64,000 bases of DNA, taken from positions 2,973,125-3,037,124 of the forward strand of contig NC_012997.1 of assembly GCF_000023025.1 (NCBI RefSeq), read 5' to 3'. This stretch comes from Teredinibacter turnerae T7901 (GTDB taxonomy: Bacteria > Pseudomonadota > Gammaproteobacteria > Pseudomonadales > Cellvibrionaceae). Below are positions 6,719 through 16,701 of the stretch, one piece after another; within the stretch, counting starts at the first letter, position 1; the number at the start of each line of letters is the position of its first letter. A program made the translations under genes and the position numbers. The notes below the pieces were generated by a model, which did no database searches, was not told the DNA's origin, and saw only the letters and a list, made by a program, of their open reading frames with translations.

Positions 6719-8155
6719 CTAATTCACCACCGTGCAGGCGGGGGCGACGAAGTTGCCAGAATGCGTACCCTGTACACCGAAGCTTGCGCTTTGGTTTGGC
6801 CCAAGTTGATTGTTCCAGCTAACACCAGAAGCAACTATTCCGCTCGCTGTTTCTGTGATTGTTGCATTCCAACTGCCTGTAATAGCCGGGTCTGCGCCAA
6901 AATCCAGCACGACTGCCCAACCAGAAACCGAGGTGCTACCGGTATTGGTTACGGTCACATTAATCTGATAACCACTCCCCCAAACACTGCCGACAACAAC
7001 GTCGCAAACCAGCCCACTACTGCTACCGCCTGTTGAACTGCTCGATGAGCTACTTGACGAGGAGCTGCTTGAACTGCTTGAAGAGGAGCTGCTTGAACTG
7101 CTTGAAGAGGAACTGCTGGACGAACTGCTGCCCGCGCCGGAAGACGACGAGCTAGAGCTGCTTGATGAAGAGCTCGAGCTGCTCGAAGACGAACTAGAGG
7201 CGTTGTCGCAAACGGTGATAATTCCCCCGTTGCCGCTCTGGCTTTCGCACGTTGCCCGACCAATACAGCTCTGTTGGTTTTCCCAGCCCCAGCCGCTGTT
7301 TTGGTTTACGCACAAGGGGCGCGGTGCATCCTGATACCACTGACACATATCGACACAAGCGCCGCCGGTGGAGGACGAAGAACTTGAGCTGGACGATGAA
7401 CTGGTTGAGCTGCTGCTGGAGCTCGTAGATGAGGAACTGCTGGAGCTGGTGGACGAACCGGTGCCATCCAGCAAAGGCGTAAGCGCAGCAAACCAGCGGG
7501 CTGCCATTTTCATATCGCCGGTCGCGTTAGGATGCACACCATCGTAGGTGTCTGCCACTGCGTCAAACCCCGTCCACTGATCCACCACATAAATGGGAGA
7601 TGAGGCGGTAGAAAGGCTCGCCGCCCAGCCGGGAATGGCGGCATTCAGCGCAATAACCCGTTGGTCACATTGGGCGCAGGAGCCAGCCGGGTCCATTGGA
7701 ATAATCTGCGCAACGATAATTTTCATTGCACTGTTATTCGCCCTCATCGCCCCCACGAGGGTCGTGAATGCATCGAGAATGGTGCTGGTGGAACGCGCGC
7801 TCCACACATCATTGGTACCCAGGTGCATAAGCACGATTTCCGGGTTGGTCGCTGCCAACCAGGGGGTTAGCTGGCCCTGATTGGCCATATTGGTGGCGAG
7901 AATGCCGCCGTGACCTTCGTTGTCGCCATCGTGGCTGACGGCACACCCCTGTGGCCCCAGGGTGCCGACAAAATCCAGATCGGTGTAGCCTGCCGTTACC
8001 AGTTCATCCCACAAATACGCTCGCCAGCATCCCGGGGAGCCGGTGATTGAGTCACCAAGCGGCATCACCCGCACCTGAGCATAAGCCGCAGCGCCCAATA
8101 AATTACTTAACAAGAGAAGAATGAAGATAGACCAGGAGAAAGATTTGTTGAACAT
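6719..8155 (-). CDS. Secreted SGNH esterase (CE3-like) with CBM10 and CBM2 modules
   Basis: A multidomain secreted hydrolase of 478 residues from the ATG at 8155, which opens a clean signal peptide (MFNKSFSWSIFILLLLSNLLG). In-frame starts at 8179, 8188 and 8191 would only lengthen the N-region. The catalytic domain shows SGNH blocks: GDSITGS (nucleophile Ser), GTNDVW and DGVHPN (Asp/His), fitting carbohydrate esterase family 3 acetylxylan esterases. A first poly-Ser/Thr linker leads to a small Cys/Trp-rich CBM10-like module (CQWYQDAPRPLC). A second, very long poly-Ser linker leads to a C-terminal CBM2 bounded by two Cys. It probably deacetylates xylan while bound to cellulose. Substrate is inferred. 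Confidence 0.9.
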   Translation of the reverse strand: MFNKSFSWSIFILLLLSNLLGAAAYAQVRVMPLGDSITGSPGCWRAYLWDELVTAGYTDLDFVGTLGPQGCAVSHDGDNEGHGGILATNMANQGQLTPWLAATNPEIVLMHLGTNDVWSARSTSTILDAFTTLVGAMRANNSAMKIIVAQIIPMDPAGSCAQCDQRVIALNAAIPGWAASLSTASSPIYVVDQWTGFDAVADTYDGVHPNATGDMKMAARWFAALTPLLDGTGSSTSSSSSSSTSSSSSSTSSSSSSSSSSSTGGACVDMCQWYQDAPRPLCVNQNSGWGWENQQSCIGRATCESQSGNGGIITVCDNASSSSSSSSSSSSSSSSSSSSGAGSSSSSSSSSSSSSSSSSSSSSSSSSSSSSSSSTGGSSSGLVCDVVVGSVWGSGYQINVTVTNTGSTSVSGWAVVLDFGADPAITGSWNATITETASGIVASGVSWNNQLGPNQSASFGVQGTHSGNFVAPACTVVN

Positions 8156-8419
8156 GATTTTAGCCCTGTGTTGATTCATTATTATCATCACCGGCCAAGT
8201 ACCAAACTGCCCTACTGCAACCGGTTACATACGGTCTTTTTAGCAGTTTTTGAACGTTATTCCTACCGTTTTTACATGAACTTTATAGGGAGGCGTGTGG
8301 AGTTTAACTTAGAGAGCGCGATTGGTCGCAGTATGTGGGGCACAACGCGTTTGCCAACGTGACTTTTGATAATAAACCGGGTGCGTAGAGCTGCGTCACA
8401 CGTCTAAGCAAGGTAATAG

Positions 8420-8450
8420 CCCTCCGGAGCCTAATGTTTGCTCCGGAGGG
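8420..8450 (-). terminator. Strong hairpin after TonB receptor gene
   Basis: CCCTCCGGAGC and GCTCCGGAGGG form a perfect 11-bp stem with a 9-nt loop, 7 bp beyond the receptor stop codon. The run after the stem on the minus strand (CTATTACC) is not a good U-tract, so it may act mainly as a 3'-end stabiliser. Confidence 0.65.
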
Positions 8451-8456
8451 GTCAGG

Positions 8457-10568
8457 CTAGATTTTTATACGAATGCCCGCGGCGAGAATAATACCCATGG
8501 ATTCGGTTTCTTCAATCGCGACTTCATCATCTACCGATTCTATTTTTTTGTAATCCAACGAGCGGCCAAGTGTATTTTTTTGGTTGAGCGCGTTAATTAC
8601 ATCAATGACATATTCAGCATCCAGACGCCAAAGCTTGCTGTACCATTTAAAGCGCAGGTCCAGCTGACTGTAGATTGGCAGGCGTTCAGAAAATGCTTCC
8701 CCGTACTCTGGTAAAACGCTGTCTTCAAACCAGGGGTTCTCGCGCAAACCGACAATCGGGGTGTACGCGGCGCCACTGCGCGCCGTCCAACGCCAACCTA
8801 GATTGAAGTTGCGGGTCGGAGAATAGTTGACCACCCAGTTAAACACCATCGGTGTATCCAGATAGTAATCCACTGTGTGATCATCGCGTTCGTTGGTGCG
8901 CTGGCTTTTTGCATAGCTTAATGCAACCCAGCTGTACCAGTTGCGGGTTAACTCTTTGTTTACCAGCAGGTCAAAACCGTAGGCCTTACCCGTTACGTCA
9001 TTCACATATAGCAGGTCGCCATCCGGGTCGTCTTCACTGAGCGCGAGCGGCAAGTCGTCCATGGTTTTGTAGTAGGTTTCTACGCTCCAGCTCCAGCCAT
9101 CGCCCATTTCATGCATCAGCCCCAGGGTGTAGTGGTCGGATGTTGGCGATTTAAGGTCGGGATTACCCACGTTAGGCAATATGGTTTCCAGATCCGGGAA
9201 GCGGTTGTAGCGCCCAGCACTGGAGCTCATCACCCAGTTGTCGGCAAGAATATACTCCAGTGCCAGACGAGGGTTTACGAAGGTTTCATCGGTGTAATCG
9301 TTGTTTTGCCATTGCAGACCCAAATCAACCGCAAATCGTGAAGTCAGCTGCCAGCGATCATTAAGGAAAGCCACCGATTCCAGCGGCTTAATGGATTGGC
9401 TGTCGGCGATGCGCTCGCGGCGGGTGAGGCTGCAATCCGAATCGAAATCCGTACACACAAACAGCACCTGGTCGTAGCGGTAGGTCAGCTCATTCTGCTG
9501 GCCTTTAGCGCCAAGCGTGAGCACGTGGCTGCTTCCCACCGGCACAACGTACTGCGCTTTTACCGTGTCGGTTACCGCTTCACCCGTATAGAAATATCCA
9601 TCACCCCAAACCAACGAATTACTGTCGTACAAATGGCCAATACCGACTTTTAGGTGGCCGCCAGTACTGTAGTTATCCCAGATCAGGTTTTGCCCATCGT
9701 AACCGTTATCGATTTCAGCGTAGCCCTGGAAATCCGGGTTACTGCGCACAAAGTCCGCGTCGCGGGTAAACGTGGCAGCAGCTGTATCTGTGGCACCACT
9801 CGCGCTAAAGGTCAAAGTGTTGTTTTTACTGATGTCCCACAAAAACTTCGCCTGGTAGTCGGTGTCTTTGGGCATTTTTTCCACCCGCAGACCATCCTCC
9901 TCCTCAACATCATCTTCGTCGATAAAGTAATGGATTAAACTCTGCCGACCCGATACATAAAAAGCGGTGTTTTCGGTAATCTGCCCTTCCACGAATGCAC
10001 CGGAGCGCAGCATGGAAATATCGAACACGCCGTAGAGCTGCTCTTTCTTTGGTTGACGCAGAGTAATATCGAACACCGCACCGGTTACATCGCTGTACTG
10101 GGGGCCAAAACCCGCTGAGTGCAGCTGAAAATCCTGCATGATGTATTCGTGGAAAACCGACGTATTAAAATCGTGGAAAATATAGCCGGCCGGCATAAAA
10201 TCGATAAGAAACATGTTATCTGATGGCGACGAGCCCCGCACCGCAGGCTCGCCACTATCGCCGTTGGAGTAAACCACACCCGGCAGACTGAACACTGCAG
10301 CTAGTGGATCGCCCATCGCACCCGGCATATCGACGAGCTTCTGGGTTTCCTGGGTAATCTCGGTAAAGTTTCCTCGGCGCTCACCAAGTACCAGCGTTTC
10401 TTCCAGGGTACCCGCGCCGCCACCGCTTTCTTCTCCATTAGCTGTTTCACGTACAGCGTCAGACGTTTGTGCGCTAACCCCCGAAGATAAAAGTGCCGCA
10501 AGCAGGCAGCTTGCAGAGCACGATAAAAAAGTCCTTTTGCGGGGTAGATCCCCAACTAACATTGGCAT
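8457..10568 (-). CDS. TonB-dependent outer-membrane receptor
   Basis: 703 residues from the ATG at 10568, chosen because AGGAG lies 6 bp upstream. A signal peptide (ending SSGVSAQ) is followed by a plug domain (about residues 55-190, with GVVYSNGDSGEPAVRGSSPSDN) and a large beta-barrel rich in alternating aromatic and polar strands, ending in ...GIILAAGIRIKI. Such receptors import large substrates across the outer membrane using TonB energy. Substrate is unknown; the upstream neighbour is a cell-wall-polysaccharide esterase, which suggests oligosaccharide uptake, but no siderophore or sugar gene is adjacent. An 8-bp inverted repeat sits just upstream of the start. Confidence 0.88.
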   Translation of the reverse strand: MPMLVGDLPRKRTFLSCSASCLLAALLSSGVSAQTSDAVRETANGEESGGGAGTLEETLVLGERRGNFTEITQETQKLVDMPGAMGDPLAAVFSLPGVVYSNGDSGEPAVRGSSPSDNMFLIDFMPAGYIFHDFNTSVFHEYIMQDFQLHSAGFGPQYSDVTGAVFDITLRQPKKEQLYGVFDISMLRSGAFVEGQITENTAFYVSGRQSLIHYFIDEDDVEEEDGLRVEKMPKDTDYQAKFLWDISKNNTLTFSASGATDTAAATFTRDADFVRSNPDFQGYAEIDNGYDGQNLIWDNYSTGGHLKVGIGHLYDSNSLVWGDGYFYTGEAVTDTVKAQYVVPVGSSHVLTLGAKGQQNELTYRYDQVLFVCTDFDSDCSLTRRERIADSQSIKPLESVAFLNDRWQLTSRFAVDLGLQWQNNDYTDETFVNPRLALEYILADNWVMSSSAGRYNRFPDLETILPNVGNPDLKSPTSDHYTLGLMHEMGDGWSWSVETYYKTMDDLPLALSEDDPDGDLLYVNDVTGKAYGFDLLVNKELTRNWYSWVALSYAKSQRTNERDDHTVDYYLDTPMVFNWVVNYSPTRNFNLGWRWTARSGAAYTPIVGLRENPWFEDSVLPEYGEAFSERLPIYSQLDLRFKWYSKLWRLDAEYVIDVINALNQKNTLGRSLDYKKIESVDDEVAIEETESMGIILAAGIRIKI

Positions 10569-10621
10569 AACCAACTCCTAACCTGAGTCATCATTTTTCG
10601 GGGGCCAGTGTACCCGTATGG

Positions 10622-10649
10622 CGTAACGAGACTGTTTCAATTCGTTACG
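10622..10649. promoter_or_regulatory. Inverted repeat upstream of the TonB receptor, likely operator
   Basis: CGTAACGA (10622-10629) and TCGTTACG (10642-10649) are perfect 8-bp arms with a 12-bp spacer, 54 bp upstream of the receptor start. The spacing suits a dimeric regulator binding on two helical turns. It could instead form a 5'-UTR hairpin. Confidence 0.5.
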
Positions 10650-10860
10650 AGCAAAAACAATTCTTTATTACGGCTGGTTCTAATGGCCAGGCCCGCTGCG
10701 ATTGCCATAGAAGAATTTGTTGTCACGCCTGTCACGTGCTCCAGCTATACTTCAGCGAGAACCTATAACAGCGCGTTGAAGAGCCCCGGCCCTGGCCTGG
10801 GCCTGTTGTTAAGGCCACAGCAGCACCTTTGACTAAACTGCCGGCGACGCTGTGGTCTCC

Positions 10861-10896
10861 ATAAACGTCTGCACAAACGTCGACATAAACGTTTAC
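10861..10896. repeat. Three tandem 12-bp units before the HD-GYP gene
   Basis: ATAAACGTCTGC, ACAAACGTCGAC and ATAAACGTTTAC are adjacent units sharing an AAACGT core every 12 bp, 53 bp upstream of the HD-GYP start codon. Regular spacing near one helical turn suggests an iterated protein-binding site. Confidence 0.5.
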
Positions 10897-10948
10897 AACA
10901 ACCAGTTAAATTACTGGGGCTAGCGTCAGACCAATCACGGGAGCGGCA

Positions 10949-12115
10949 ATGGATAATATTCGACGCATTCCCGTTGCAAAATTGCAACTGGGAATGTACG
11001 TATCTGATGAAACACCCAACCTCGAAGACGGCAGTATTCGTCCGAAAGGCTTTATTCGCCGTCACGAAACTATCGATAAACTTATCGCAAAAGGTATAAA
11101 CGAAGTTTTTATCGATATTTACAAAGGTTTGGATTCCCCTTACTCAATCCCGCTAAAGAGCAACACCCAATTTCTCTCGCCGAAAATTGCCCTACAGGAA
11201 GAACGCGATAAAGCTGCGAGTGTGTACAACGAAGCTCGCTCGCTGGTCTCTGGCATTCTACGCGATGTAAAACTGGGTAAGCTAATCGATATCGAGCAGG
11301 TGGAGTGCCTGGCCGATGAAATTAATGGTTCGGTGCTCAACAACCCAAACGCCCTCCTCTGCCTTAGCGCAATTCGTGAAAAAGACCAGTACCTGCTGGA
11401 GCATTCGATTAACGTCGGGGTCATTATGGGTATTTTCACCCGTTACCTCGGGTATGAAGATGAACTTGTTCACCAGTTGGTCACAGGCGCACTACTTCAT
11501 GATATCGGTAAAGTTCGCGTCCCCCACCACATACTGAACAAGCCGGGCCGACTTTCTGGCGATGAGTGGACAGAGATGAAGCGGCACGTGGTGTATGGCC
11601 AGGAGATATTGCTGAAGTCGCCAGGCGTGACCGACGTGACCCTAGCCATTTGCGGTTTGCACCACGAACGGCTCAACGGCTCCGGTTACCCCATTGGTTT
11701 GGACGAAAGCAATATCAACAGCTACGGCAGGCTCGCAGCGATTGTCGATGTGTATGATGCACTCACTGCAGATCGGGTATACCACCAGGGGCGGCCCCCT
11801 GCCGACGCATTGCGCTTTATGCTGGATATTACCGGTGGCCACCTGGACCGCGGACTCGTTAACCAGTTTATCCGCTGCATGAGCGTTTACCCGGTGAGCA
11901 CCCTGGTGGAACTGGACAACAACCGCGCTGCCGTAGTTATCAGCAGCAATTACACCAAACCTCACCAACCCACCGTTCGCACCATCTACAACTTACGCCA
12001 ACGTCACTATGAAAAATCAAAAGATATTGATTTATCGAGCCCTCTCATTGAGCAGAAAATTATAGGTACCTTGGACCCGCGGGATTACGATATTCAGGTG
12101 CGCGACTTTTTGTAA
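10949..12115 (+). CDS. HD-GYP domain cyclic-di-GMP phosphodiesterase
   Basis: 388 residues with a GGGAG ribosome site upstream. The N-terminal 130 residues match the DUF3391 domain that often precedes HD-GYP. The catalytic half has the metal-binding HD pair (H184-D185 in LLHDIGK), HHERLNGSGYP (H238-H239, GYP 246-248) and downstream DVYDALTADR. All canonical residues are present, so the enzyme should hydrolyse c-di-GMP in the cytoplasm. It stands alone with no receiver domain. Two diguanylate cyclases lie elsewhere in the window. Transcription may be controlled through the AAACGT repeats just upstream. Confidence 0.93.
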   Translation: MDNIRRIPVAKLQLGMYVSDETPNLEDGSIRPKGFIRRHETIDKLIAKGINEVFIDIYKGLDSPYSIPLKSNTQFLSPKIALQEERDKAASVYNEARSLVSGILRDVKLGKLIDIEQVECLADEINGSVLNNPNALLCLSAIREKDQYLLEHSINVGVIMGIFTRYLGYEDELVHQLVTGALLHDIGKVRVPHHILNKPGRLSGDEWTEMKRHVVYGQEILLKSPGVTDVTLAICGLHHERLNGSGYPIGLDESNINSYGRLAAIVDVYDALTADRVYHQGRPPADALRFMLDITGGHLDRGLVNQFIRCMSVYPVSTLVELDNNRAAVVISSNYTKPHQPTVRTIYNLRQRHYEKSKDIDLSSPLIEQKIIGTLDPRDYDIQVRDFL

Positions 12116-12375
12116 TTTCGCCCGCGAGTAACCTGCGGCCTGGTTTTGCCCGAATCAGCTATTGTACCGCTATAGTTTTTACACGCGTTAAGGGCAAACC
12201 TTTTTGATCTACCGCGCTACTGATTTGCGCGTTCATTCATACGTGCAAGCCAAAAGTCTTCGGCATAACGCGCTAGCACGAAAGTAACCACTGCCAACTC
12301 TTTTCACCTTCGCAACTCAGTAAAATAAAACAACCTGGACTGGATTGTGCAACCACTCGTAAAAAGGCAACAAAA

Positions 12376-14022
12376 GTGGACAGCATGAACGAAGGAAACT
12401 TTCAAAAATTCATTAAACTGCGTGGCACATGGTATACCGCTGGCGGGCTCGCCCTGCTTGTTCCTGCACTGCTAGTACCGTCCCACGTTGTAAAATTTGC
12501 ATTTCTATGGTGTGCGCTGGTGTGTTTTTACATCGGCATGGGCTACTTTTTTTCATTCACCCGCCTGCTGTTTAAGAACGAGCGCGGCATTATTCCCTGG
12601 CCCATAAAAATTGTTCTACTACCATTTTTTGCCGGCACGTATTTTTGTAATTGGTTATCGCGGCAAACATCAGACGACCCCGCTTTCCAGGAAATTTCCC
12701 CTGGCTTGTTTATCGGCCGCAGAATACTGCCTGCAGACCTCGGTGATCTAGAAAAACATGGCATTAATGCGGTGCTCGATGTAACCGCAGAATTCGATGC
12801 GCTAAGCCTTACCGTGGAAGACACGCCGATCGAATATTTAAACGTACCTATATTCGACCACAGTGTGCCCAAGCTGCGCCACTTACACAAAGCTGTTGCG
12901 CAAATCGATAAATGGCGTAGCGACAATAAAACCGTTCTGGTGCATTGTGCCCTCGGCCGTGGGCGCTCGGCGATGGCTCTGCTGGCATATCTTATCTACC
13001 GCAAACCCGACACAACAACACGTGAATTGCTGGAAGCTGCGCAGGCAATTCGTGGCTCCATTGCACCGAATTTTCGCCAGCTGCGCATGCTCGAAAAATA
13101 CCGCAACTCTAAATTCGTAACCGAACGCAAGCCACGCGCCTATGTCATTATTAATCCGACAGCGGGAAGCTACGGCGGAGACAATATGCGTGACGAAATC
13201 CAGCGGCAATTGGAACCATTTTTCGATGTCTCCATGCAGTTTACTACCCCAGAGCACGGCGCGGAGGCCATTGCTAAGGAAGCCATTGCGCGCAATATCG
13301 ACCTGGTGGTGGCGTGCGGCGGTGACGGCACAGTCTCAGCGGTTGCAAGCACACTCGTACACACAGATACCACGCTGGGTATTCTGCCTTTGGGTACCGC
13401 GAACGCATTAGCGAGTTGCCTCTATGGCACGGGCAATACTTCGGACCTCGCAACTAACTGTGAACGAATCGCCAAACAAAGCACGCGAATTATCGACACT
13501 GCAGAATGCAATGGTCATGCGTTGATTTTGCTTTCTGGAATTGGTCTGGAGTCAGGCATGATTTCACGCGCTTCCCCCGATATTAAACAACGCTGGGGCG
13601 TGCTGGCCTATGTTGCCGGTGCAATTCAGGAATTTACCGAGTTAGACACGCTGGAGCTTACCCTCACTGTAGACGGCAATGCCAAACAGATATCCACTTA
13701 TAGCCTTATTGTAGCCAACGCGGCTCCCGCGTTCAGCATTCTGGCGCAAGGTGGTGGCGAACCGGTATACGACGATGGCGAATTGGATATTACCTGGCTT
13801 GAGAGCAGAGGCGATCCCGGGGAGAGTGTGGTATCCATGGTTGAGCTGGTGCAAAGCGGGCTATTGGACAACCCTGAAACAAACTATGTGCATCACGAAA
13901 AAGGTCGTGTGATAGAATTCACCGCAAACAAAACCATACCGGTTGTGATCGACGGCGAACTATTTGAATTTGACCATATCGAGATACGCTGCATCCCCCA
14001 ATCGCTGCGTGTTATTGCCTAA
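12376..14022 (+). CDS. Dual-specificity phosphatase fused to diacylglycerol/lipid kinase
   Basis: 548 residues from a GTG at 12376 with AAGG 8 bp upstream; an ATG at 12385 is the alternative. Residues 20-95 contain two or three membrane segments. Residues 105-235 are a phosphatase domain with the CX5R loop HCALGRGRS (C191, R197) and a likely general acid D161. From about residue 253 a diacylglycerol-kinase catalytic domain follows: NPTAGSYGG, ACGGDGT and LPLGTANALA are the nucleotide-binding blocks. The fusion implies a membrane enzyme that removes one phosphate and adds another on lipid or inositol substrates. Substrates are not shown by the sequence. Confidence 0.88.
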   Translation: MDSMNEGNFQKFIKLRGTWYTAGGLALLVPALLVPSHVVKFAFLWCALVCFYIGMGYFFSFTRLLFKNERGIIPWPIKIVLLPFFAGTYFCNWLSRQTSDDPAFQEISPGLFIGRRILPADLGDLEKHGINAVLDVTAEFDALSLTVEDTPIEYLNVPIFDHSVPKLRHLHKAVAQIDKWRSDNKTVLVHCALGRGRSAMALLAYLIYRKPDTTTRELLEAAQAIRGSIAPNFRQLRMLEKYRNSKFVTERKPRAYVIINPTAGSYGGDNMRDEIQRQLEPFFDVSMQFTTPEHGAEAIAKEAIARNIDLVVACGGDGTVSAVASTLVHTDTTLGILPLGTANALASCLYGTGNTSDLATNCERIAKQSTRIIDTAECNGHALILLSGIGLESGMISRASPDIKQRWGVLAYVAGAIQEFTELDTLELTLTVDGNAKQISTYSLIVANAAPAFSILAQGGGEPVYDDGELDITWLESRGDPGESVVSMVELVQSGLLDNPETNYVHHEKGRVIEFTANKTIPVVIDGELFEFDHIEIRCIPQSLRVIA

Positions 14023-14091
14023 TTCATGGTCTTGGCTCATGGCTCAAAACTGAAAAAAGCTGCGCTGGATCGCTCCGAAATTAAAGGAGAA

Positions 14092-14277
14092 ATGCGTGTG
14101 AAACACTTGCGAATACGCGGCTTAGGGCTGTTAATCATCGCTTCCATTTTTGGCACTGTCGCCTGTGCACCGGAGGTCGGGAGCGAGGCTTGGTGCAAAA
14201 ATATGAAAGAGAAGCCCAAGGGCGATTGGACCGCAAACGAAGCGAAAGCCTTCGCGAAAGACTGTATTTTCAAATAG
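14092..14277 (+). CDS. Small DUF3012 lipoprotein
   Basis: 61 residues from the ATG at 14092, with AAAGGAGA directly upstream; a longer in-frame start at 14026 lacks a signal and a ribosome site. The N-terminus is a lipoprotein signal peptide with a lipobox ending GTVAC. The mature part, GSEAWCKNMKEKPKGDW and TANEAKAFAKDC, matches the short DUF3012 family with two conserved Cys. Role unknown; membrane-anchored in the periplasm. It follows the phosphatase/kinase gene by 69 bp and may be co-transcribed. Confidence 0.85.
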   Translation: MRVKHLRIRGLGLLIIASIFGTVACAPEVGSEAWCKNMKEKPKGDWTANEAKAFAKDCIFK

Positions 14278-14333
14278 GGCACGCCTGCACCGCATAGATT
14301 CGGCGCAGGTGCATTTATGGCATTCAGACCGAG

Positions 14334-15191
14334 TCAGTGAACCACTTCTCCGCCCGCCATAGGCGCTTGCAAAACCGGGCAAGGTACCGGCGATTGGCTC
14401 AAAGCGACGTCGTCGATAAACAGCTCGCGCCGCTTTGCCGTTTTTTGATATTGCTCGATGCCAATTCCCAGGTAAGTTAATTCTGAAGGCGCCAGCCATT
14501 TGTCCGCCTGCGAATGCGCGACACACCCCTGCCCTTTGCCATTTATGGTAATTTCTTCCAGCGGCTTTCCATCCAGCCAAAAAGCCAAATGGTCTCGCTC
14601 AACATCGACGGACCAGGCAAGGCAAAACCACTGGTTTTTTGGTAAACGGTAGGTGCTTGCGGGCGGCTTAGTATCGCTAAACGCCGGGTGTTGCCAACAA
14701 TCGGTCGACCATTTTTTGCCAGCGGAATTATCCGTTACAGGGTATGTATCGTAATTGGAAAACAGGTGGTCATAACGGCCGTCAACACGTCCGCGCAATG
14801 CCACCTCAAACCCTTTTGGCGCTCCCGATTGAGTTGTTGCGGGCCCGGCCAGTTGCAAAAGGGTAAAGTCTGCATCCCGCGCGTTTTTGTCGCTCAGCCA
14901 CACCATTGCACGCCCAAAATGACGCTTTGCAAACGGTGTTTCGCTTAGCAGCACCTTGAAAAACTGACGATTGTATCCCCCGCCCGCTCCCACCACGTGC
15001 AGTGCATGTTTACCGTCATAGGCGCGCACTGTGGAAATTTTCGCTTCGCTGGAACCGTCGAAGCTTCCAGTAATTGACAAGGTTTCGAAAGATTCACAAA
15101 ACATGTTTTCCAGCCGGCAGGTCGATGCGGCGGCCGTTAAAGACGGTATAAAAATGGGCAGGAGCAGTGTAAAGCGAAACAGGTTACGCAT
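14334..15191 (-). CDS. Secreted protein of unknown function, possible beta-sandwich
   Basis: 285 residues with a signal peptide (MRNLFRFTLLLPIFIPSLTAAAS). The mature part contains several Cys and alternating hydrophobic strands: DGKHALHVVGAGGG, GFEVALRGRVDGRYD, WFCLAWSVDVERDHLAFWLDGKPL and LFIDDVALS. The combination of a ligand-like strand pair with a FWLDGKPL turn and a terminal DDVALS strand is common in concanavalin/LamG-like carbohydrate-binding or lyase jelly-rolls, so a polysaccharide-related role is plausible. I could not assign a family. It is transcribed alone, converging on the DUF3012 gene. Confidence 0.7.
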   Translation of the reverse strand: MRNLFRFTLLLPIFIPSLTAAASTCRLENMFCESFETLSITGSFDGSSEAKISTVRAYDGKHALHVVGAGGGYNRQFFKVLLSETPFAKRHFGRAMVWLSDKNARDADFTLLQLAGPATTQSGAPKGFEVALRGRVDGRYDHLFSNYDTYPVTDNSAGKKWSTDCWQHPAFSDTKPPASTYRLPKNQWFCLAWSVDVERDHLAFWLDGKPLEEITINGKGQGCVAHSQADKWLAPSELTYLGIGIEQYQKTAKRRELFIDDVALSQSPVPCPVLQAPMAGGEVVH

Positions 15192-15275
15192 AATCTTTAA
15201 CCTCTAGGGTTTTATTTTTATTATTAAATTTCATTGCTGCTTTTATTTATACGCATTTAATCCGCATACAAAAAA

Positions 15276-15299
15276 AGGCGATCACTTTACTGATCGCCT
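15276..15299 (-). terminator. Rho-independent terminator of gapA
   Basis: On the minus strand AGGCGATCA and TGATCGCCT form a 9-bp stem with a 6-nt loop, followed by an uninterrupted T-run (complement of 15269-15276). It lies 40 bp after the gapA stop codon. Confidence 0.92.
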
Positions 15300-15338
15300 T
15301 TCGGGTTGGGCAATTAAGCCCGGCTAATTAAGCGTAAA

Positions 15339-16355
<1,017 letters not shown>

Positions 16356-16625
16356 CTAGAGTAATAATTGAGGCAGCACACGCGCGCCGCTCAAGTTTAG
16401 CGTGGGTATAAAACTGTAGTGATTCGGTTTGGGCCCTGCATTCCACACAGCAGGTACGCCAACATTGAGAGGATTCCCAGTGGTCCGAACGCTCTCGCTG
16501 CAGGGAGCTTGTAATGCCACCAGGTGCAACCAAAATCGGCCGCCATTCTAGCGGTTTTCGTTGCAATCCTCCAGACACTCTCGCTATAGAGCGCGCATAT
16601 TCTACAGCTTTACAGGTGAAATTTG

Positions 16626-16639
16626 GCGCATATTTGCGC
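16626..16639. promoter_or_regulatory. Inverted repeat in the zwf-gapA spacer
   Basis: GCGCA-TATT-TGCGC is a 5-bp-arm inverted repeat about 280 bp before gapA and 63 bp beyond the zwf stop. It may be an operator or a weak 3' hairpin. The remainder of the 355-bp spacer shows no gene. I looked for HexR-type boxes and found none convincing. Confidence 0.25.
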
Positions 16640-16701
16640 GAAATCAGGGGATTGTCAGGTAGCGACCAGCGCCACTCTGACAATTGACTTGTAAGGCAGT
16701 A

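Noticed and set aside
6955-7491. Alternative-frame open stretches in the poly-Ser linker region
   Set aside because: Repetitive serine codons keep other frames open; the real frame is the CE3 esterase.
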